A DNA stretch of 64,000 bases. Source: Gammaproteobacteria bacterium. Lineage in GTDB: Bacteria; Pseudomonadota; Gammaproteobacteria; Enterobacterales; Permianibacteraceae. Below are positions 1-9,275 of the stretch, in pieces. How positions within the stretch are numbered: position 1 is the stretch's first letter; the number at the start of each line of letters is the position of its first letter. A model generated the notes under the pieces. That model saw nothing but the letters and a program-made list of their open reading frames with translations, ran no database searches and was not told the origin of the DNA. The DNA is taken from the NCBI GenBank assembly GCA_016182845.1, contig JACPFT010000001.1:248001-312000 (forward strand), written 5' to 3'. The position numbers were made by a program, and so were the translations under genes.

Positions 1-263
1 ATGCTGCGGATGCGATCGAAGCGCGCGTTGAGGGTGCCCAGCATGCGCTCATCAACCTCGTCGTGCGCCATCATGGCCTGGGCCGAGCGCAGCTCGTGGA
101 GAATCTGCTTGAACCAGAGCTCGTAGGCCTGGTGCACGATAATGAACAGGGTTTCGTCGTGTGCCTCGGTCCCGTAGACGCGGCTCTGCGGCAGTTGGGA
201 GTCCAGGAGCTTGTTCAGTTGCAGGTAGTCGCCGTAGTAGCAGGGCGTGGGGTTCTTTTGCAT
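1..263 (-). CDS. kynA: Tryptophan 2,3-dioxygenase, N-terminal part (cut by window edge)
   Basis: The first 87 codons read on the minus strand from the ATG at 261-263 and run off the window start without a stop. The translation contains [32 protein letters not shown] and LHELRSAQ, the N-terminal signature of haem-dependent tryptophan 2,3-dioxygenase, including the family's [10 protein letters not shown] helix with its substrate-pocket histidine. The enzyme opens the indole ring of tryptophan to N-formylkynurenine, the first step of the kynurenine pathway. It is divergent from the sugar transferase gene, with 243 bases between starts; I saw no convincing promoter there. The C-terminal three quarters lie outside the window, so intactness cannot be judged. 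Confidence 0.93.
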   Translation of the reverse strand, partial: MQKNPTPCYYGDYLQLNKLLDSQLPQSRVYGTEAHDETLFIIVHQAYELWFKQILHELRSAQAMMAHDEVDERMLGTLNARFDRIRS

Positions 264-506
264 GACGGAGGGACCGAGGCATGGGGGTGGGCCGATAGTA
301 TAAGCGTCGGAACCGAACATTGCCTCCCCCGGCGGAAGCGCGGTGGCCGTTAGCCTGATCGCTGTTTAACTTCTTGAATCGGATGAATAAAATAAGTCAG
401 TCACCGCAGGAAATCCATTTTGGATTACACTGTGGCCTGCTTGCACGCGACCTTCGAGCGACTTGCGCCCGGAAAGCATGGAGCGTTTACAAGGACGTCC
501 TCTGGC

Positions 507-1898
507 ATGATTCGTTTGTTTCGTCATTACATCCCGCTTTCCCTGCTGCTGCTGGGTTCGTTCGAGTTCGTGGTGCTGTTTGCCGCCGTCTACCTGGGCG
601 TGAACCTGCGTTTCTCCGGCGTTCCGGGCGCCGAGCTGAGTTCCGTCAGTCTGGTCTACAAGGCCCTGGTGTTCGCCGTCACCAATATGCTGGTGCTGTT
701 TGCCATCGGCCTCTATCAGAGAGGGCTACGCGACACCTTCAAGGACACCTTGATCCGCATCCTGGCCGCCCTGGTCGTCGGCGTCGTGGCCATGATGCTG
801 CTGTTCTATGTCTTCCCGTCCTTGTTCATCGGACGCGGCGCCTTCGGCCTGGCCGTGGTCGTCGGATTCCTCGGCGTCACGGGCTGCCGCTCGCTGTTCC
901 TGCGCCTGGTCGATCACCATCTGCTGAACGAGCGCGTGCTGGTGGTCGGTACCGGTAAGTCGGCCAATGAGCTGGCCATGATGCGCCGCAAGAGCGATTG
1001 GCGCGGGATCAGTCTGGCGGGCTTTTACCACGTGCGCGGTGAGCACGACGTGGTCGAAGCCACGCGCATCGTCGGCCGCGAACTCAGCCTGTTCGATACG
1101 GTCAAGCAATACGGTATCGACGAACTGGTCGTGGCCATCCTCGACACGCGCAAGAGCTTTCCCTTCGACGACATCCTGGCCTGCAAGATGGCGGGAGTTC
1201 GGGTGACGGAACTGGCGGATTTTTTCGAACGCCGAACCGGTAAGATCCAGCTGGACGTCACCACGCCGAACAAGATGATCTTCCTGGACGGATTCGATCG
1301 CTCGCCGCTCTCGGCGGGCTTGAAGCGGCTCTTCGACCTCTTGACCAGCCTGGGCATGCTGCTCGCCACCTTGCCCATCATGCTGGTGACGGCCCTGGCC
1401 ATCTGGCTGGAGTCTGGTTTCCGGGGACCCATCTTCTATTCCCAGGAACGGGTCGGCCAGCGTGGCGAAGTGTTCCTGGTCCACAAGTTCCGCAGCATGA
1501 TCGTGGATGCCGAAAAGAACGGCGCCCAGTGGGCCGCGAAAAACGATGCGCGCGTCACCCGGGTCGGCGGCTTCATACGCAAGACCCGCATCGACGAACT
1601 GCCCCAGCTCTACAACGTGTGGCGCGGCGATATGAGTTTCGTCGGCCCTCGCCCCGAGCGCCCGCCGTTCGTGGAACAGCTGGAAGAGGCGATCCCCTAT
1701 TACGCCTTGCGTCACCGCGTGAAGCCCGGCATTACCGGCTGGGCGCAGATCTGCTATCCCTATGGTGATTCCATCGAGGATGCCAAGAGCAAGCTGCAAT
1801 TCGACCTGTACTACATCAAGAACTACAGCCTGTTCCTGGACTTGACGATTCTGTTCCAGACCGCTCAGGTGGTCATCTGGAACAAGGGCGCGCGCTGA
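507..1898 (+). CDS. Undecaprenyl-phosphate sugar phosphotransferase, PEP-CTERM/exosortase-associated type
   Basis: The 463-residue protein has the bacterial sugar transferase layout: hydrophobic N-terminal segments, a nucleotide-binding-like middle (VLVVGTGKSANELA), another membrane segment near residue 275, then the catalytic domain with KFRSM, RKTRIDELPQLYNVW, GDMSFVGPRPERP and KPGITGWAQ. Such enzymes load the first sugar-1-phosphate onto undecaprenyl phosphate to start exopolysaccharide repeat synthesis at the inner membrane. Length and pattern resemble the sugar transferase found in exosortase loci. I prefer the ATG at 507, which has AAGGA at 491-495, over an in-frame ATG at 420 whose extra 29 residues do not look like the family. 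The ATPase gene follows 54 bases later. The sugar transferred cannot be told from sequence. Confidence 0.85.
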   Translation: MIRLFRHYIPLSLLLLGSFEFVVLFAAVYLGVNLRFSGVPGAELSSVSLVYKALVFAVTNMLVLFAIGLYQRGLRDTFKDTLIRILAALVVGVVAMMLLFYVFPSLFIGRGAFGLAVVVGFLGVTGCRSLFLRLVDHHLLNERVLVVGTGKSANELAMMRRKSDWRGISLAGFYHVRGEHDVVEATRIVGRELSLFDTVKQYGIDELVVAILDTRKSFPFDDILACKMAGVRVTELADFFERRTGKIQLDVTTPNKMIFLDGFDRSPLSAGLKRLFDLLTSLGMLLATLPIMLVTALAIWLESGFRGPIFYSQERVGQRGEVFLVHKFRSMIVDAEKNGAQWAAKNDARVTRVGGFIRKTRIDELPQLYNVWRGDMSFVGPRPERPPFVEQLEEAIPYYALRHRVKPGITGWAQICYPYGDSIEDAKSKLQFDLYYIKNYSLFLDLTILFQTAQVVIWNKGAR

Positions 1899-1952
1899 GC
1901 GCCGCGACGCGAATGTGGTATAAGTCTACGGACCGCATGACAGGGAAGCTTC

Positions 1953-2993
1953 ATGTACGAATCCTATTACAAGCTGACCGGTAAACCCTTCCAGCTCAGC
2001 CCCGATCCCTACTTCTTCTTCGGCTCCAGTACCCACAAGCGGGCCTTGGCCTATCTGCGCTACGGCCTGTCCCAGGGCGAGGGCTTCATCGTCGTGACCG
2101 GCGACGTGGGCACGGGCAAGAGCACCCTGGTGCGCACGCTGCTGGGTTCCCTGGAGAAGAAGGAGGACGTCATCGCCGCCCAGCTGGTCAACACCCAGCT
2201 GGATGCCACCGAGATCCTGCGCATGGTGGCCGCGACCTTCGGCCTAGCCCACCAGAACTCCGAGAAGGCCTCGGTCCTGAAAAACCTGGAAACCTTCTGC
2301 ATCTCGCGGGTGCGCGAGGGCAAGCGGGTCATGCTGGTGGTGGACGAAGCCCAGAACCTGCCCTGGGAGTCGCTGGAGGAGCTGCGCATGCTCTCCAACC
2401 TGCATCACCAGGGCCGTACCCTGATCCAGATCTTCCTGCTGGGCCAGTCGGAATTTCGCGAGACCTTACGTCACCCGGGATTGGAGCAAGTGCGTCAGCG
2501 CGTGACCGCGTCCTACCATCTGTCGCCGCTGGACGTGGAAGAAACCCAGGCCTATATCGAACACCGTCTGCACAAGGTGGAGTGGAAGGACGATCCGGTG
2601 TTTACCGCCGAGGCTTATCAGCGCGTCTTCGAATTCACCGGCGGCATTCCGCGCAAGATCAACACGATCTGCGACCGCTTGCTGTTGTTCGGTTTCCTGG
2701 AAGAGAAACACAAGATCGACGGGGACATCGTCAATACCGTCGCCGAGGAGCTGCAGGGCGAGATGTTCACGCCCGGCGCCAGCCACAAGGCCGTGGTGGA
2801 TAATCCCAAGGCCGTCTTGCACTACAATTCGTCGGCGGCCGAAGGCGATCTGATCGGGCGTATCGCCGCCTTGGAAAAGGAAATCGCCGACATGAAGCGC
2901 CGCTTCCACAAGGAACGGGAGTTCATGCGCAAGGTGGTGATGCTCAGCCTGAATTTCGGCGAGGATGACGAGGACTCGACGGCCCCGAACTGA
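1953..2993 (+). CDS. XrtA/PEP-CTERM system-associated AAA ATPase (ExeA-like)
   Basis: The 346-residue protein starts MYESYYKLTGKPFQLSPDP, the typical opening of ExeA/GspA-like AAA ATPases and of the family annotated as exosortase (XrtA)-associated ATPase. Walker A is GDVGTGKST at residues 50-58, Walker B is MLVVDEAQNLP near residue 130, and arginine-rich sensor segments follow. The C-terminus has a short predicted coiled coil. AGGGAAG sits 5 bases before the ATG. In known exosortase loci this ATPase accompanies polysaccharide synthesis genes; its exact role is unknown. Here it is paired only with the upstream sugar transferase, without exosortase, chain-length or other glycosyltransferase genes nearby. 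Confidence 0.82.
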   Translation: MYESYYKLTGKPFQLSPDPYFFFGSSTHKRALAYLRYGLSQGEGFIVVTGDVGTGKSTLVRTLLGSLEKKEDVIAAQLVNTQLDATEILRMVAATFGLAHQNSEKASVLKNLETFCISRVREGKRVMLVVDEAQNLPWESLEELRMLSNLHHQGRTLIQIFLLGQSEFRETLRHPGLEQVRQRVTASYHLSPLDVEETQAYIEHRLHKVEWKDDPVFTAEAYQRVFEFTGGIPRKINTICDRLLLFGFLEEKHKIDGDIVNTVAEELQGEMFTPGASHKAVVDNPKAVLHYNSSAAEGDLIGRIAALEKEIADMKRRFHKEREFMRKVVMLSLNFGEDDEDSTAPN

Positions 2994-3135
2994 GAGCCTG
3001 TTTACAAACTCGCTGAAGGGCGCATCGCGGCGTTAAAACTGAACTCAAAATGCTCACATACTCCGTGTATGCTCCGCTTTTTCGTTCAGTTTTGCCTTGC
3101 GCTGCATCCCTTGATCGAGTTTGTAAACAGGCTCT
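2993..3135. repeat. 143-bp palindromic element with perfect 20-bp terminal arms
   Basis: The left arm at 2993-3012 (agagcctgtttacaaactcg) is the exact reverse complement of 3116-3135. Inside it, the left half (GTTAAAACTGAAC) and right half (GTTCAGTTTT) pair again, and a smaller CATAC/GTATG hairpin sits at the centre. The element lies between the convergent ATPase gene and galE, starting at the last base of the ATPase stop codon, so it may also end transcription from both sides. No ORF is inside. It resembles a MITE or large bacterial interspersed mosaic element; no flanking target duplication is obvious. Confidence 0.85.
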
Positions 3136-3152
3136 GAGGCCGCTGTCTGGAA

Positions 3153-4133
3153 TTAAGCGTCGCGTCTTCGTTCCCAGGCCAGGGCCGTGCGGATGATGAG
3201 GTCCAGATCGGCGTGGCGCGGCTGCCAACCCAGCACCGCGCCGATGCGGCTGGCGTCGGCGACCACGCTGGCACTATCGCCGGGGCGTCGGGCTTCGTAG
3301 CGAATATCCAGGGCTTTCCCGGCGACTCGCTGGGCTGCTTCCAACACCTCCTTGACCGAATAGCCGCGCCCGTAGCCGCAATTGAGCAGCTCGGAATCTC
3401 CGCCCGCACGCAGATGATCGAGGGCGGCGAGATGGGCGGTCGCCAGATCCTCCACATGGATATAGTCGCGCACGCCGCTGCCGTCCGGGGTGGGGTAATC
3501 CGTGCCGAACACCGACACATGCCCGCGCTTGCCACATAGGGCCTCGCAGGCCACCTTGACGAGATGGGTGGCTTGTGGCGTGGACTGACCCTGGCGGGCA
3601 TCCAGATCGGCGCCGGCCACATTGAAATAGCGCAGGATCACGTAGCGCAGGACGGATGCCGCGGCCATATCGCGCAGCATCCACTCGCTCATCAGCTTGG
3701 ACAGGCCATAGGGGTTGATGGGAGCGGGCGGGACGGTTTCCGCCACCGGCGCGCCGCTAACGTCACCGTACACGGCCGCCGTGGACGAGAAGATGAAATG
3801 CCGCACGCCCGCCTCGGCGCAACAGCGCAGAAGGCTCAAGGTATTGGCAGTATTGTTGTGGTAATACTTGCCCGGCTTGGCCACCGATTCCGGAACCACG
3901 GTATGGGCGGCGAAATGCAGCACCGATTCGATGCCATGGTCGCTAAGCAGCTTGCGCACGAGCTCCGCGTCGCCGGTATCACCGACGAGCAATTCGCCGT
4001 GAAGGACGGCCTCGCGAAATCCCGTGGATAGATTATCGAGCACGACGACGCGCTCGCCGCGTTCGCCCAGCTGGCGGACCACGTGGCTGCCGATATAACC
4101 GGCGCCGCCGGTGACCAGAATGCTTCCTTTCAT
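3153..4133 (-). CDS. galE: UDP-glucose 4-epimerase
   Basis: The 326-residue protein begins MKGSILVTGGAGYIGSHV, the Rossmann GxxGxxG NAD-binding signature of extended short-chain dehydrogenases. It continues with the family's SSTAAVYG segment and YGLSKLMSE, the YxxxK catalytic pair. C-terminal motifs such as RDYIHVEDLA match GalE. It interconverts UDP-glucose and UDP-galactose, feeding galactose units into surface polysaccharide, consistent with the neighbouring sugar transferase. The ATG at 4133 is chosen because the open frame up to 4187 would translate an intergenic repeat (see 4143-4246) and add 18 residues before the Rossmann fold. It converges on the ATPase gene across the 143-bp palindrome. 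Confidence 0.92.
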   Translation of the reverse strand: MKGSILVTGGAGYIGSHVVRQLGERGERVVVLDNLSTGFREAVLHGELLVGDTGDAELVRKLLSDHGIESVLHFAAHTVVPESVAKPGKYYHNNTANTLSLLRCCAEAGVRHFIFSSTAAVYGDVSGAPVAETVPPAPINPYGLSKLMSEWMLRDMAAASVLRYVILRYFNVAGADLDARQGQSTPQATHLVKVACEALCGKRGHVSVFGTDYPTPDGSGVRDYIHVEDLATAHLAALDHLRAGGDSELLNCGYGRGYSVKEVLEAAQRVAGKALDIRYEARRPGDSASVVADASRIGAVLGWQPRHADLDLIIRTALAWERRRDA

Positions 4134-4142
4134 TTTTCCATC

Positions 4143-4246
4143 AACCGCAAAGGCCGCGAAGGCCGCAAAGAGTCTGGAGAGTTGCATCTCCAGTGCTGCT
4201 AATCCCGTCAGCGTTCTGCCATGCTGAACTTCGCGGCCTTGGCGGG
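4143..4246. repeat. Intergenic inverted repeat, CCGCAAAGGCCGCGAAGGC type
   Basis: The left arm at 4143-4170 is a run of near-repeats of AAGGCCGC, and the right arm at 4229-4246 (CTTCGCGGCCTTGGCGGG) is its imperfect reverse complement. It lies just upstream of galE and downstream of the gltA terminator. A second element of the same style lies at 39030-39147. The element creates a false N-terminal extension of galE. Confidence 0.65.
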
Positions 4247-4260
4247 CTTAGCGTTTAAAC

Positions 4261-4286
4261 AAAAAAGGGACCTTTCGGCCCCTTTC
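4261..4286 (-). terminator. Intrinsic terminator of gltA
   Basis: Read on the minus strand, AAAGGGGCC, a GAAA tetraloop and GGTCCCTTT form a stem with one mismatch, followed by a run of T. It starts about 10 bases after the gltA stop codon. Confidence 0.85.
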
Positions 4287-4295
4287 TGTTGGCGC

Positions 4296-5591
4296 TCAGG
4301 CGCGCTTGTCCATGGGGACGAGATCGCGCTGGGCGGCGCCGATGTACAGCTGGCGCGGGCGGCCGATGCGCTGTTCGTCGCCGATCATCTCGTTCCACTG
4401 GCTGATCCAGCCCACGGTGCGGGCGAGGGCGAAGATCACGGTGAACATGGAGGTCGGGATGCCCATGGCCTTGAGGATGATGCCGGAATAGAAGTCCACG
4501 TTCGGGTAGAGCTTCTTGGACACGAAGTATTCGTCTTCCAGGGCGATCTTTTCCAGGCGCATGGCCACCTTCATCAGCGGCTCGTCGGCGCAGCCCAGGG
4601 CCGCCAGGACTTCATGGGCGGATTCGCGCATGATCTTGGCGCGCGGGTCGAAGTTCTTGTAGACGCGGTGGCCGAAGCCCATCAGGCGGAAGGAATCGTT
4701 CTTGTCCTTGGCGCGCGCGATGAATTCGGGGATGCGGTCTTCCGTGCCGATTTCCATCAGCATGTTCAGACAGGCCTCGTTGGCGCCGCCGTGGGCGGGG
4801 CCCCACAGGGAGGCGATGCCGGCGGCGATGCAGGCAAAGGGATTGGCACCCGAGGAGCCGGCCAGGCGTACCGTCGAAGTAGAGGCGTTCTGCTCGTGGT
4901 CGGCGTGCAGGGTCAGGATGCGGTCCATGGCGCGCACCAGCACCGGATCCGGGGTCTTGTCCGGCGTGGTCGGCATGCCGAACATCATGTGCAGGAAGTT
5001 TTCCGCATAGGACATGGAGTTGCGCGGATACATGAATGGGAAGCCCATGTTGTAGCGGTAACACATGGCCGCGATGGTCGGCATCTTGGCGATGAGGCGC
5101 AGGGACGCGATCTCGCGATGCTGAGGATTATTGATGTCCAGGGAGTCGTGGTAGAAGGCCGACAGGGCGCCGGTCACGCCGCACAGGATGGCCATGGGGT
5201 GGGCATCGCGGCGGAAGCCTTGGAAGAAGCGCACCAGCTGATCGTGGATCAGGGTGTGGTTCATGATGCGCTCGTCGAAATCGGCCTTCTGCTTGGCATT
5301 CGGCAACTCGCCGTTGAGCAGCAAATAGGCGACTTCCAGGAAATCGGATTTTTCCGCCAGCTGTTCGATGGGGTAGCCACGATACAGCAGGATGCCCTGA
5401 TCGCCATCGATATAGGTGATCTTGGACTTGCAGGACGCCGTGGACATGAAACCCGGGTCGTAGGTGAACACGCCGTGCTTGCCCAGGGCCTGGATATCGA
5501 TGACATCCTGGCCCGCCGTGCCGGAGTAGATGGGCAGCTCGATGGTGTCGGAGCTATGGGGAATCTGTAACTTGGCGACTTTGTCAGCCAT
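4296..5591 (-). CDS. gltA: Citrate synthase (type I)
   Basis: The 431-residue protein has the length and motifs of the hexameric, NADH-sensitive gammaproteobacterial citrate synthase. Catalytic candidates are His267 in GPAHGGANE, His308 in GFGHRVY and Asp366 in [17 protein letters not shown] is also conserved. It condenses acetyl-CoA with oxaloacetate in the cytoplasm, the entry step of the TCA cycle. AGGAGG is 7 bases before the ATG. It is divergent from sdhCDAB with its own promoter and terminator, the usual gammaproteobacterial gltA/sdh arrangement. Confidence 0.97.
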   Translation of the reverse strand: MADKVAKLQIPHSSDTIELPIYSGTAGQDVIDIQALGKHGVFTYDPGFMSTASCKSKITYIDGDQGILLYRGYPIEQLAEKSDFLEVAYLLLNGELPNAKQKADFDERIMNHTLIHDQLVRFFQGFRRDAHPMAILCGVTGALSAFYHDSLDINNPQHREIASLRLIAKMPTIAAMCYRYNMGFPFMYPRNSMSYAENFLHMMFGMPTTPDKTPDPVLVRAMDRILTLHADHEQNASTSTVRLAGSSGANPFACIAAGIASLWGPAHGGANEACLNMLMEIGTEDRIPEFIARAKDKNDSFRLMGFGHRVYKNFDPRAKIMRESAHEVLAALGCADEPLMKVAMRLEKIALEDEYFVSKKLYPNVDFYSGIILKAMGIPTSMFTVIFALARTVGWISQWNEMIGDEQRIGRPRQLYIGAAQRDLVPMDKRA

Positions 5592-5647
5592 GGAGGCCTC
5601 CTGTTCTACTAGCGCGGGTAATGCCTAGGCTCAAAAAAGGGCACATA

Positions 5648-5675
5648 ACTATATGCGGAGCCGCTAATTTGTCAA
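5648..5675 (-). promoter_or_regulatory. Sigma70 promoter of gltA
   Basis: On the minus strand TTGACA (5675-5670) and TATAGT (5653-5648) are separated by 16 bases. That is a consensus -35 and a five-of-six -10, placing the transcript start about 50 bases before the gltA ATG. Confidence 0.75.
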
Positions 5676-5812
5676 TTTCGGTAGGTGCCCGCGTTGCGAT
5701 TGCGCAAAGAATGTAAAGAGTTTAGGTCAAAATCTGAGCAAAACATATTCTGGCGGGGCATGATGGCCGCGTTCTCGGGGCGGCAGCCACTAGCTGCGGT
5801 GCGTCATTGTAT

Positions 5813-5841
5813 TTGTCATACTGTGGGGGCGCCTATATAAT
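5813..5841 (+). promoter_or_regulatory. Sigma70 promoter of sdhCDAB
   Basis: TTGTCA at 5813-5818 and a perfect TATAAT at 5836-5841 are separated by exactly 17 bases. This is the strongest sigma70-like match seen in the window. The predicted start near 5848 leaves a 5' leader of roughly 120 bases before the sdhC GTG. Confidence 0.82.
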
Positions 5842-5967
5842 TTTTCACGCCCACTCAGGCTTATCGTTGCCGGCGCTGCTCCTACGCAGCGCCGCTCGTC
5901 GGCCATCCAGCCACGAACTCTCGTAGCCACGCCCCGTCCCGGGGGCCATAAAGTAGAACCAAGAGCC

Positions 5968-6342
5968 GTGAACAAACAACGTCCTGTCAATCTTGATCTG
6001 ACCACGATCAACCTGCCGCTGATGGCGCTGACGTCGATTACCCATCGCGTCACCGGCATCCTGCTCTTCCTGTCCCTGCCCCTGATGCTCTGGGCCCTGG
6101 ATCTGTCCTTGAGCAGCCAGGCCAGCTTCGATGCGCTGAAAGCCATGCTGGCCCAGCCCTTCACCAAGCTGGTGACCTTGGGCATCCTGGCCGCCTTGGT
6201 CTACCACCTGGTGGCCGGTATCCGCCACCTGATCATGGATCTGGGCTATGGCGAAACCAAGGAAGGCGGCGTCACGGGGTCTCGTATTGTCATTGCCGTG
6301 GCGCTGGTGCTCATCGCCGTGGTGGGAGTTTACACATGGTAA
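5968..6342 (+). CDS. sdhC: Succinate dehydrogenase cytochrome b556 subunit
   Basis: The 124-residue protein carries SITHRVTGILLF, with the quinone-site Ser and Arg pattern of SdhC, and a second conserved segment YHLVAGIRHLIMD containing the likely haem b histidine. Three transmembrane helices are apparent. With SdhD it anchors the SdhAB catalytic dimer to the inner membrane and passes electrons to ubiquinone. The start is GTG at 5968. The gene overlaps sdhD by 7 bases, indicating translational coupling. Confidence 0.94.
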   Translation: MNKQRPVNLDLTTINLPLMALTSITHRVTGILLFLSLPLMLWALDLSLSSQASFDALKAMLAQPFTKLVTLGILAALVYHLVAGIRHLIMDLGYGETKEGGVTGSRIVIAVALVLIAVVGVYTW

Positions 6343-6683
6343 AGTCGGTCACCAGCCTGGGCCGTTCCGGCCTGCACGATTGGCTGTGGCAGCGTGTCTC
6401 CGCCGTCGTCATCGCTTCCTATGTCCTGTTCATGGGCGGCTATTTCGCCACCCATGCGAGCGTCGATTTCGCCGCCTGGCAGGCCCTGTTCCAGAACACG
6501 GCCTTCAAGCTCTTCACCCTGGTCTTCCTGGTGGGGCTGTCGGCCCATGCCTGGATCGGCCTGTGGACCGTGGCCACCGACTACGTCAAGCCGGTCAAGA
6601 TTCGTTTCGTCCTCCAGTCGGCCGTCATCATCGCCTCGGTGATGTACTTCCTCTGGGGCGTTCAGGTTATTTGGAGCGTTTAA
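6336..6683 (+). CDS. sdhD: Succinate dehydrogenase membrane anchor subunit
   Basis: The 115-residue protein starts MVKSVTSLGRSGLHDWLWQRVSA, the SdhD pattern with the conserved Trp-Gln-Arg near residue 18, and has three hydrophobic helices. The segment LSAHAWIGLWTVATDYVKP holds the probable haem-ligand histidine and quinone-site DY. It overlaps sdhC and lies 3 bases before sdhA. It completes the two-subunit anchor of complex II. Confidence 0.94.
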   Translation: MVKSVTSLGRSGLHDWLWQRVSAVVIASYVLFMGGYFATHASVDFAAWQALFQNTAFKLFTLVFLVGLSAHAWIGLWTVATDYVKPVKIRFVLQSAVIIASVMYFLWGVQVIWSV

Positions 6684-6686
6684 GCC

Positions 6687-8450
6687 ATGTCGCTGCCCGT
6701 ACAGACTTTTGACGCCGTGATCGTCGGCGCCGGCGGCGCCGGCATGCGCGCCTCCATCCAGCTGGCCCAGGCCGGCCTGAATGTCGCCCTGGTCTCCAAG
6801 GTGTTCCCGACCCGCTCCCACACCGTGTCCGCCCAGGGCGGTATCACCGTGGCCCTCGGCAATACCCACGCCGATGACTGGCGCTGGCATATGTACGATA
6901 CCGTCAAGGGCTCGGACTATATCGGCGACCAGGATGCCATCGAGTACATGTGCCAGAACGGCCCCCAGGCCGTCTATGAACTGGAGCACATGGGCCTGCC
7001 ATTCTCGCGCCGCGACGACGGCCGGATCTACCAGCGTCCCTTCGGCGGCCAGTCCAAGAACTTCGGCGGCGAACAGGCGGCCCGCACCGCCGCCGCAGCC
7101 GACCGCACCGGCCATGCCCTGTTGCACACCCTGTACCAGCAGAACGTCAAGGCCGGCACCAAGGTCTTCTCCGAGTGGTACGGCATCGACCTGGTGAAGA
7201 ACCAGAACGGCGACGTCTGTGGCGTCATCGCCCTGTGCATCGAGACCGGCGAAGTCGTGTTCATGCGTTCCCGCGCCACCATCTTCGCGACTGGCGGCTC
7301 GGGCCGCATCTTCCAGTCCACCACCAATGCCCTGATCAACACCGGCGACGGCATGGGCATGGCCATGCGCGCCGGCTTGCCGGCCCAGGACATGGAAATG
7401 TGGCAGTTCCATCCCACCGGCATCGCCGGCGCCGGCGTCCTGGTGACCGAAGGCTGCCGCGGCGAGGGCGGTTACCTCATCAACAAGCATGGCGAGCGCT
7501 TCATGGAGCGCTATGCGCCGAATGCCAAGGATCTGGCCGGCCGCGATGTCGTCGCCCGCTCCATGATCAAGGAAATCATCGCCGGCAACGGCTGCGGTCC
7601 CGAAGCCGACCACGTCTTCCTCAAGCTCGACCACCTGGGCAAGGAAACCCTGGACGCGCGCCTACCGGGCATCTGCGAACTGGCCAAGACCTTCGCCCAC
7701 GTGGATCCGGCCAAGGAGCCGATCCCGGTCATCCCGACCTGTCACTACCAGATGGGCGGCGTGCCGACCAACTACCACGGTCAGGCCCTGCGCGGCCTGA
7801 ACGGCCAGGAGCAGATCGTCAAGGGCATGTACGCCGTGGGCGAAGTGGCCTGCGTGTCCGTGCACGGCGCCAATCGCCTGGGCGGCAACTCCCTGCTCGA
7901 CCTCGTGGTTTTCGGCCGCGCCGCCGGCCTGCATGTCACCGAGTCGCTGAAGGACGGTTCCCTGTCCTTCAGCGATTACAGCGACTCGGACCTGGAACAG
8001 GCCATGACCCGCCTGAACCGCTGGAACACCACCGACAAGGGCGAGAATCCGGCGGAAATCCGCAAGGACATGCAGAGGACCATGCAGAACTACTTCGGCG
8101 TGTTCCGCACGGGCGAATACATGAAGAAGGGCCTGGCCGATCTCAAGGTCCTGCGCGAGCGCCTGAAGACTGCCGCCCTGACCGACCGTTCCATGCAGTA
8201 CAACACCCAGCGCGTCGAATGCCTGGAGCTGGACAACCTCATGGAAGTGGCTTACGCCTCGGCCGTGGCCGCCGAGTACCGCACCGAGTCGCGCGGGGCC
8301 CATGCCCGCGAGGACTTCGAGGAGCGCGACGACGTCAACTGGCTGTGCCATTCGCTGTACGATCCGGCGACCAGCACCATGTCCAAGCGCGACGTGAACA
8401 TGCAGCCCAAGACCGTCCCGGCCTTCCCGCCGAAGGTCCGCAGCTACTAA
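6687..8450 (+). CDS. sdhA: Succinate dehydrogenase flavoprotein subunit
   Basis: The 587-residue protein shows the FAD-binding GAGGAGM at residues 14-20, the covalent-FAD histidine His45 in [10 protein letters not shown], the substrate-site segment [21 protein letters not shown], and [19 protein letters not shown] near the C-terminal part of the flavin domain. It oxidises succinate to fumarate. It sits in sdhCDAB with GGAG upstream of the ATG. Length equals the E. coli family (about 588). Confidence 0.97.
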   Translation: MSLPVQTFDAVIVGAGGAGMRASIQLAQAGLNVALVSKVFPTRSHTVSAQGGITVALGNTHADDWRWHMYDTVKGSDYIGDQDAIEYMCQNGPQAVYELEHMGLPFSRRDDGRIYQRPFGGQSKNFGGEQAARTAAAADRTGHALLHTLYQQNVKAGTKVFSEWYGIDLVKNQNGDVCGVIALCIETGEVVFMRSRATIFATGGSGRIFQSTTNALINTGDGMGMAMRAGLPAQDMEMWQFHPTGIAGAGVLVTEGCRGEGGYLINKHGERFMERYAPNAKDLAGRDVVARSMIKEIIAGNGCGPEADHVFLKLDHLGKETLDARLPGICELAKTFAHVDPAKEPIPVIPTCHYQMGGVPTNYHGQALRGLNGQEQIVKGMYAVGEVACVSVHGANRLGGNSLLDLVVFGRAAGLHVTESLKDGSLSFSDYSDSDLEQAMTRLNRWNTTDKGENPAEIRKDMQRTMQNYFGVFRTGEYMKKGLADLKVLRERLKTAALTDRSMQYNTQRVECLELDNLMEVAYASAVAAEYRTESRGAHAREDFEERDDVNWLCHSLYDPATSTMSKRDVNMQPKTVPAFPPKVRSY

Positions 8451-8526
8451 GTCGCCGATTGCCGTCACGATCCCCCGCGCCGTGTCACGGGCGGGGGAGA
8501 AACAGAATCAAGCCAAGGTGTAAGCC

Positions 8527-9225
8527 ATGCGTTTTTCCATCTATCGCTACAACCCGGACGTCGATAAAGAGCCCTACATGCAGGAATTCCAGCTGGAAAT
8601 CCCGGCCGGTAAGGACATGATGCTGCTGGAGGCCCTGCTCCTGCTGAAAGAGCAGGATGCCACCCTGACCTTCCGCCGCTCCTGCCGCGAAGGCGTCTGC
8701 GGTTCCGACGGCATGAACATCAACGGCAAGAACGGCCTGGCCTGCATCACCCACGTCTCGGAACTGTCCGAGCCGGTGGTGGTGCGCCCGCTGCCCGGCC
8801 TGCCGGTGATCCGCGACCTCGTGGTCGACATGGCCCTTTTCTACAAGCAGTACGAGCGCATCAAGCCCTTCCTGCAGAACAAGAACGCGGCTCCGGCCAA
8901 GGAACGCCTGCAGTCGCCGGAAGACCGCGAGAAGCTGGAGGGCCTGTGGGAGTGCATCCTCTGTGCCTGCTGCTCCACCTCCTGCCCGTCCTTCTGGTGG
9001 AACCCGGAGAAGTTCGTCGGCCCGGCCGGCCTGCTCCAGGCCTACCGCTTCCTGGCGGACAGCCGCGACACCGCCACCGACGAGCGCCTGGACGATCTGG
9101 ACGACTCCTTCAGCGTGTTCCGTTGCCGCACCATCATGAACTGCGTCAATGTCTGCCCCAAGGGCCTGAACCCCACCAAGGCCATCGGCAAGATCCGCTC
9201 CATGCTGCTGGAACGCGGCGTATAA
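8527..9225 (+). CDS. sdhB: Succinate dehydrogenase iron-sulfur subunit
   Basis: The 232-residue protein has the [2Fe-2S] motif SCREGVCGSDGMNINGKNGL, then the CILCACCSTSCP ligand set and the CRTIMNCVNVCPKGLNP segment that together ligate the [4Fe-4S] and [3Fe-4S] clusters. It wires SdhA to the quinone in SdhCD. It is 76 bases after sdhA, preceded by AAGG. No sdhE (flavinylation factor) gene follows; an intrinsic terminator does. Confidence 0.97.
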   Translation: MRFSIYRYNPDVDKEPYMQEFQLEIPAGKDMMLLEALLLLKEQDATLTFRRSCREGVCGSDGMNINGKNGLACITHVSELSEPVVVRPLPGLPVIRDLVVDMALFYKQYERIKPFLQNKNAAPAKERLQSPEDREKLEGLWECILCACCSTSCPSFWWNPEKFVGPAGLLQAYRFLADSRDTATDERLDDLDDSFSVFRCRTIMNCVNVCPKGLNPTKAIGKIRSMLLERGV

Positions 9226-9250
9226 ACGCCACGTTATGATGCCCAAGTGA

Positions 9251-9275
9251 AAGCCCCGCCTCGTGTGGGGCTTTT
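9251..9275 (+). terminator. Intrinsic terminator after sdhB
   Basis: AAGCCCC and GGGGCTT form a 7-bp stem ending in TTTT, 26 bases after the sdhB stop. It separates sdhCDAB from the suc genes. Confidence 0.8.

Larger units (their letters stand above)
5592..5967. other. Divergent regulatory region between gltA and sdhC
   Basis: These 376 bases contain no gene I can support. They hold the minus-strand gltA promoter (5648-5675) and the plus-strand sdh promoter (5813-5841). The sdh transcript would have a leader of about 120 bases. The 5676-5812 stretch between the promoters is AT-richer than its surroundings and is the likely place for activator or repressor sites; no specific operator could be identified. 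Confidence 0.6.

Noticed and set aside
4134-4187. Longer GalE start at 4187
   Set aside because: The added residues translate the AAGGCCGC repeat and precede the Rossmann fold without a ribosome site.
4221-5570. 449-codon plus-strand frame opposite gltA
   Set aside because: It is a His/Gly/Ala-rich antisense shadow of the citrate synthase gene, caused by GC-rich codon bias.
6330-7634. 434-codon minus-strand frame opposite sdhD-sdhA
   Set aside because: It is antisense to conserved genes, with no family resemblance or ribosome site.
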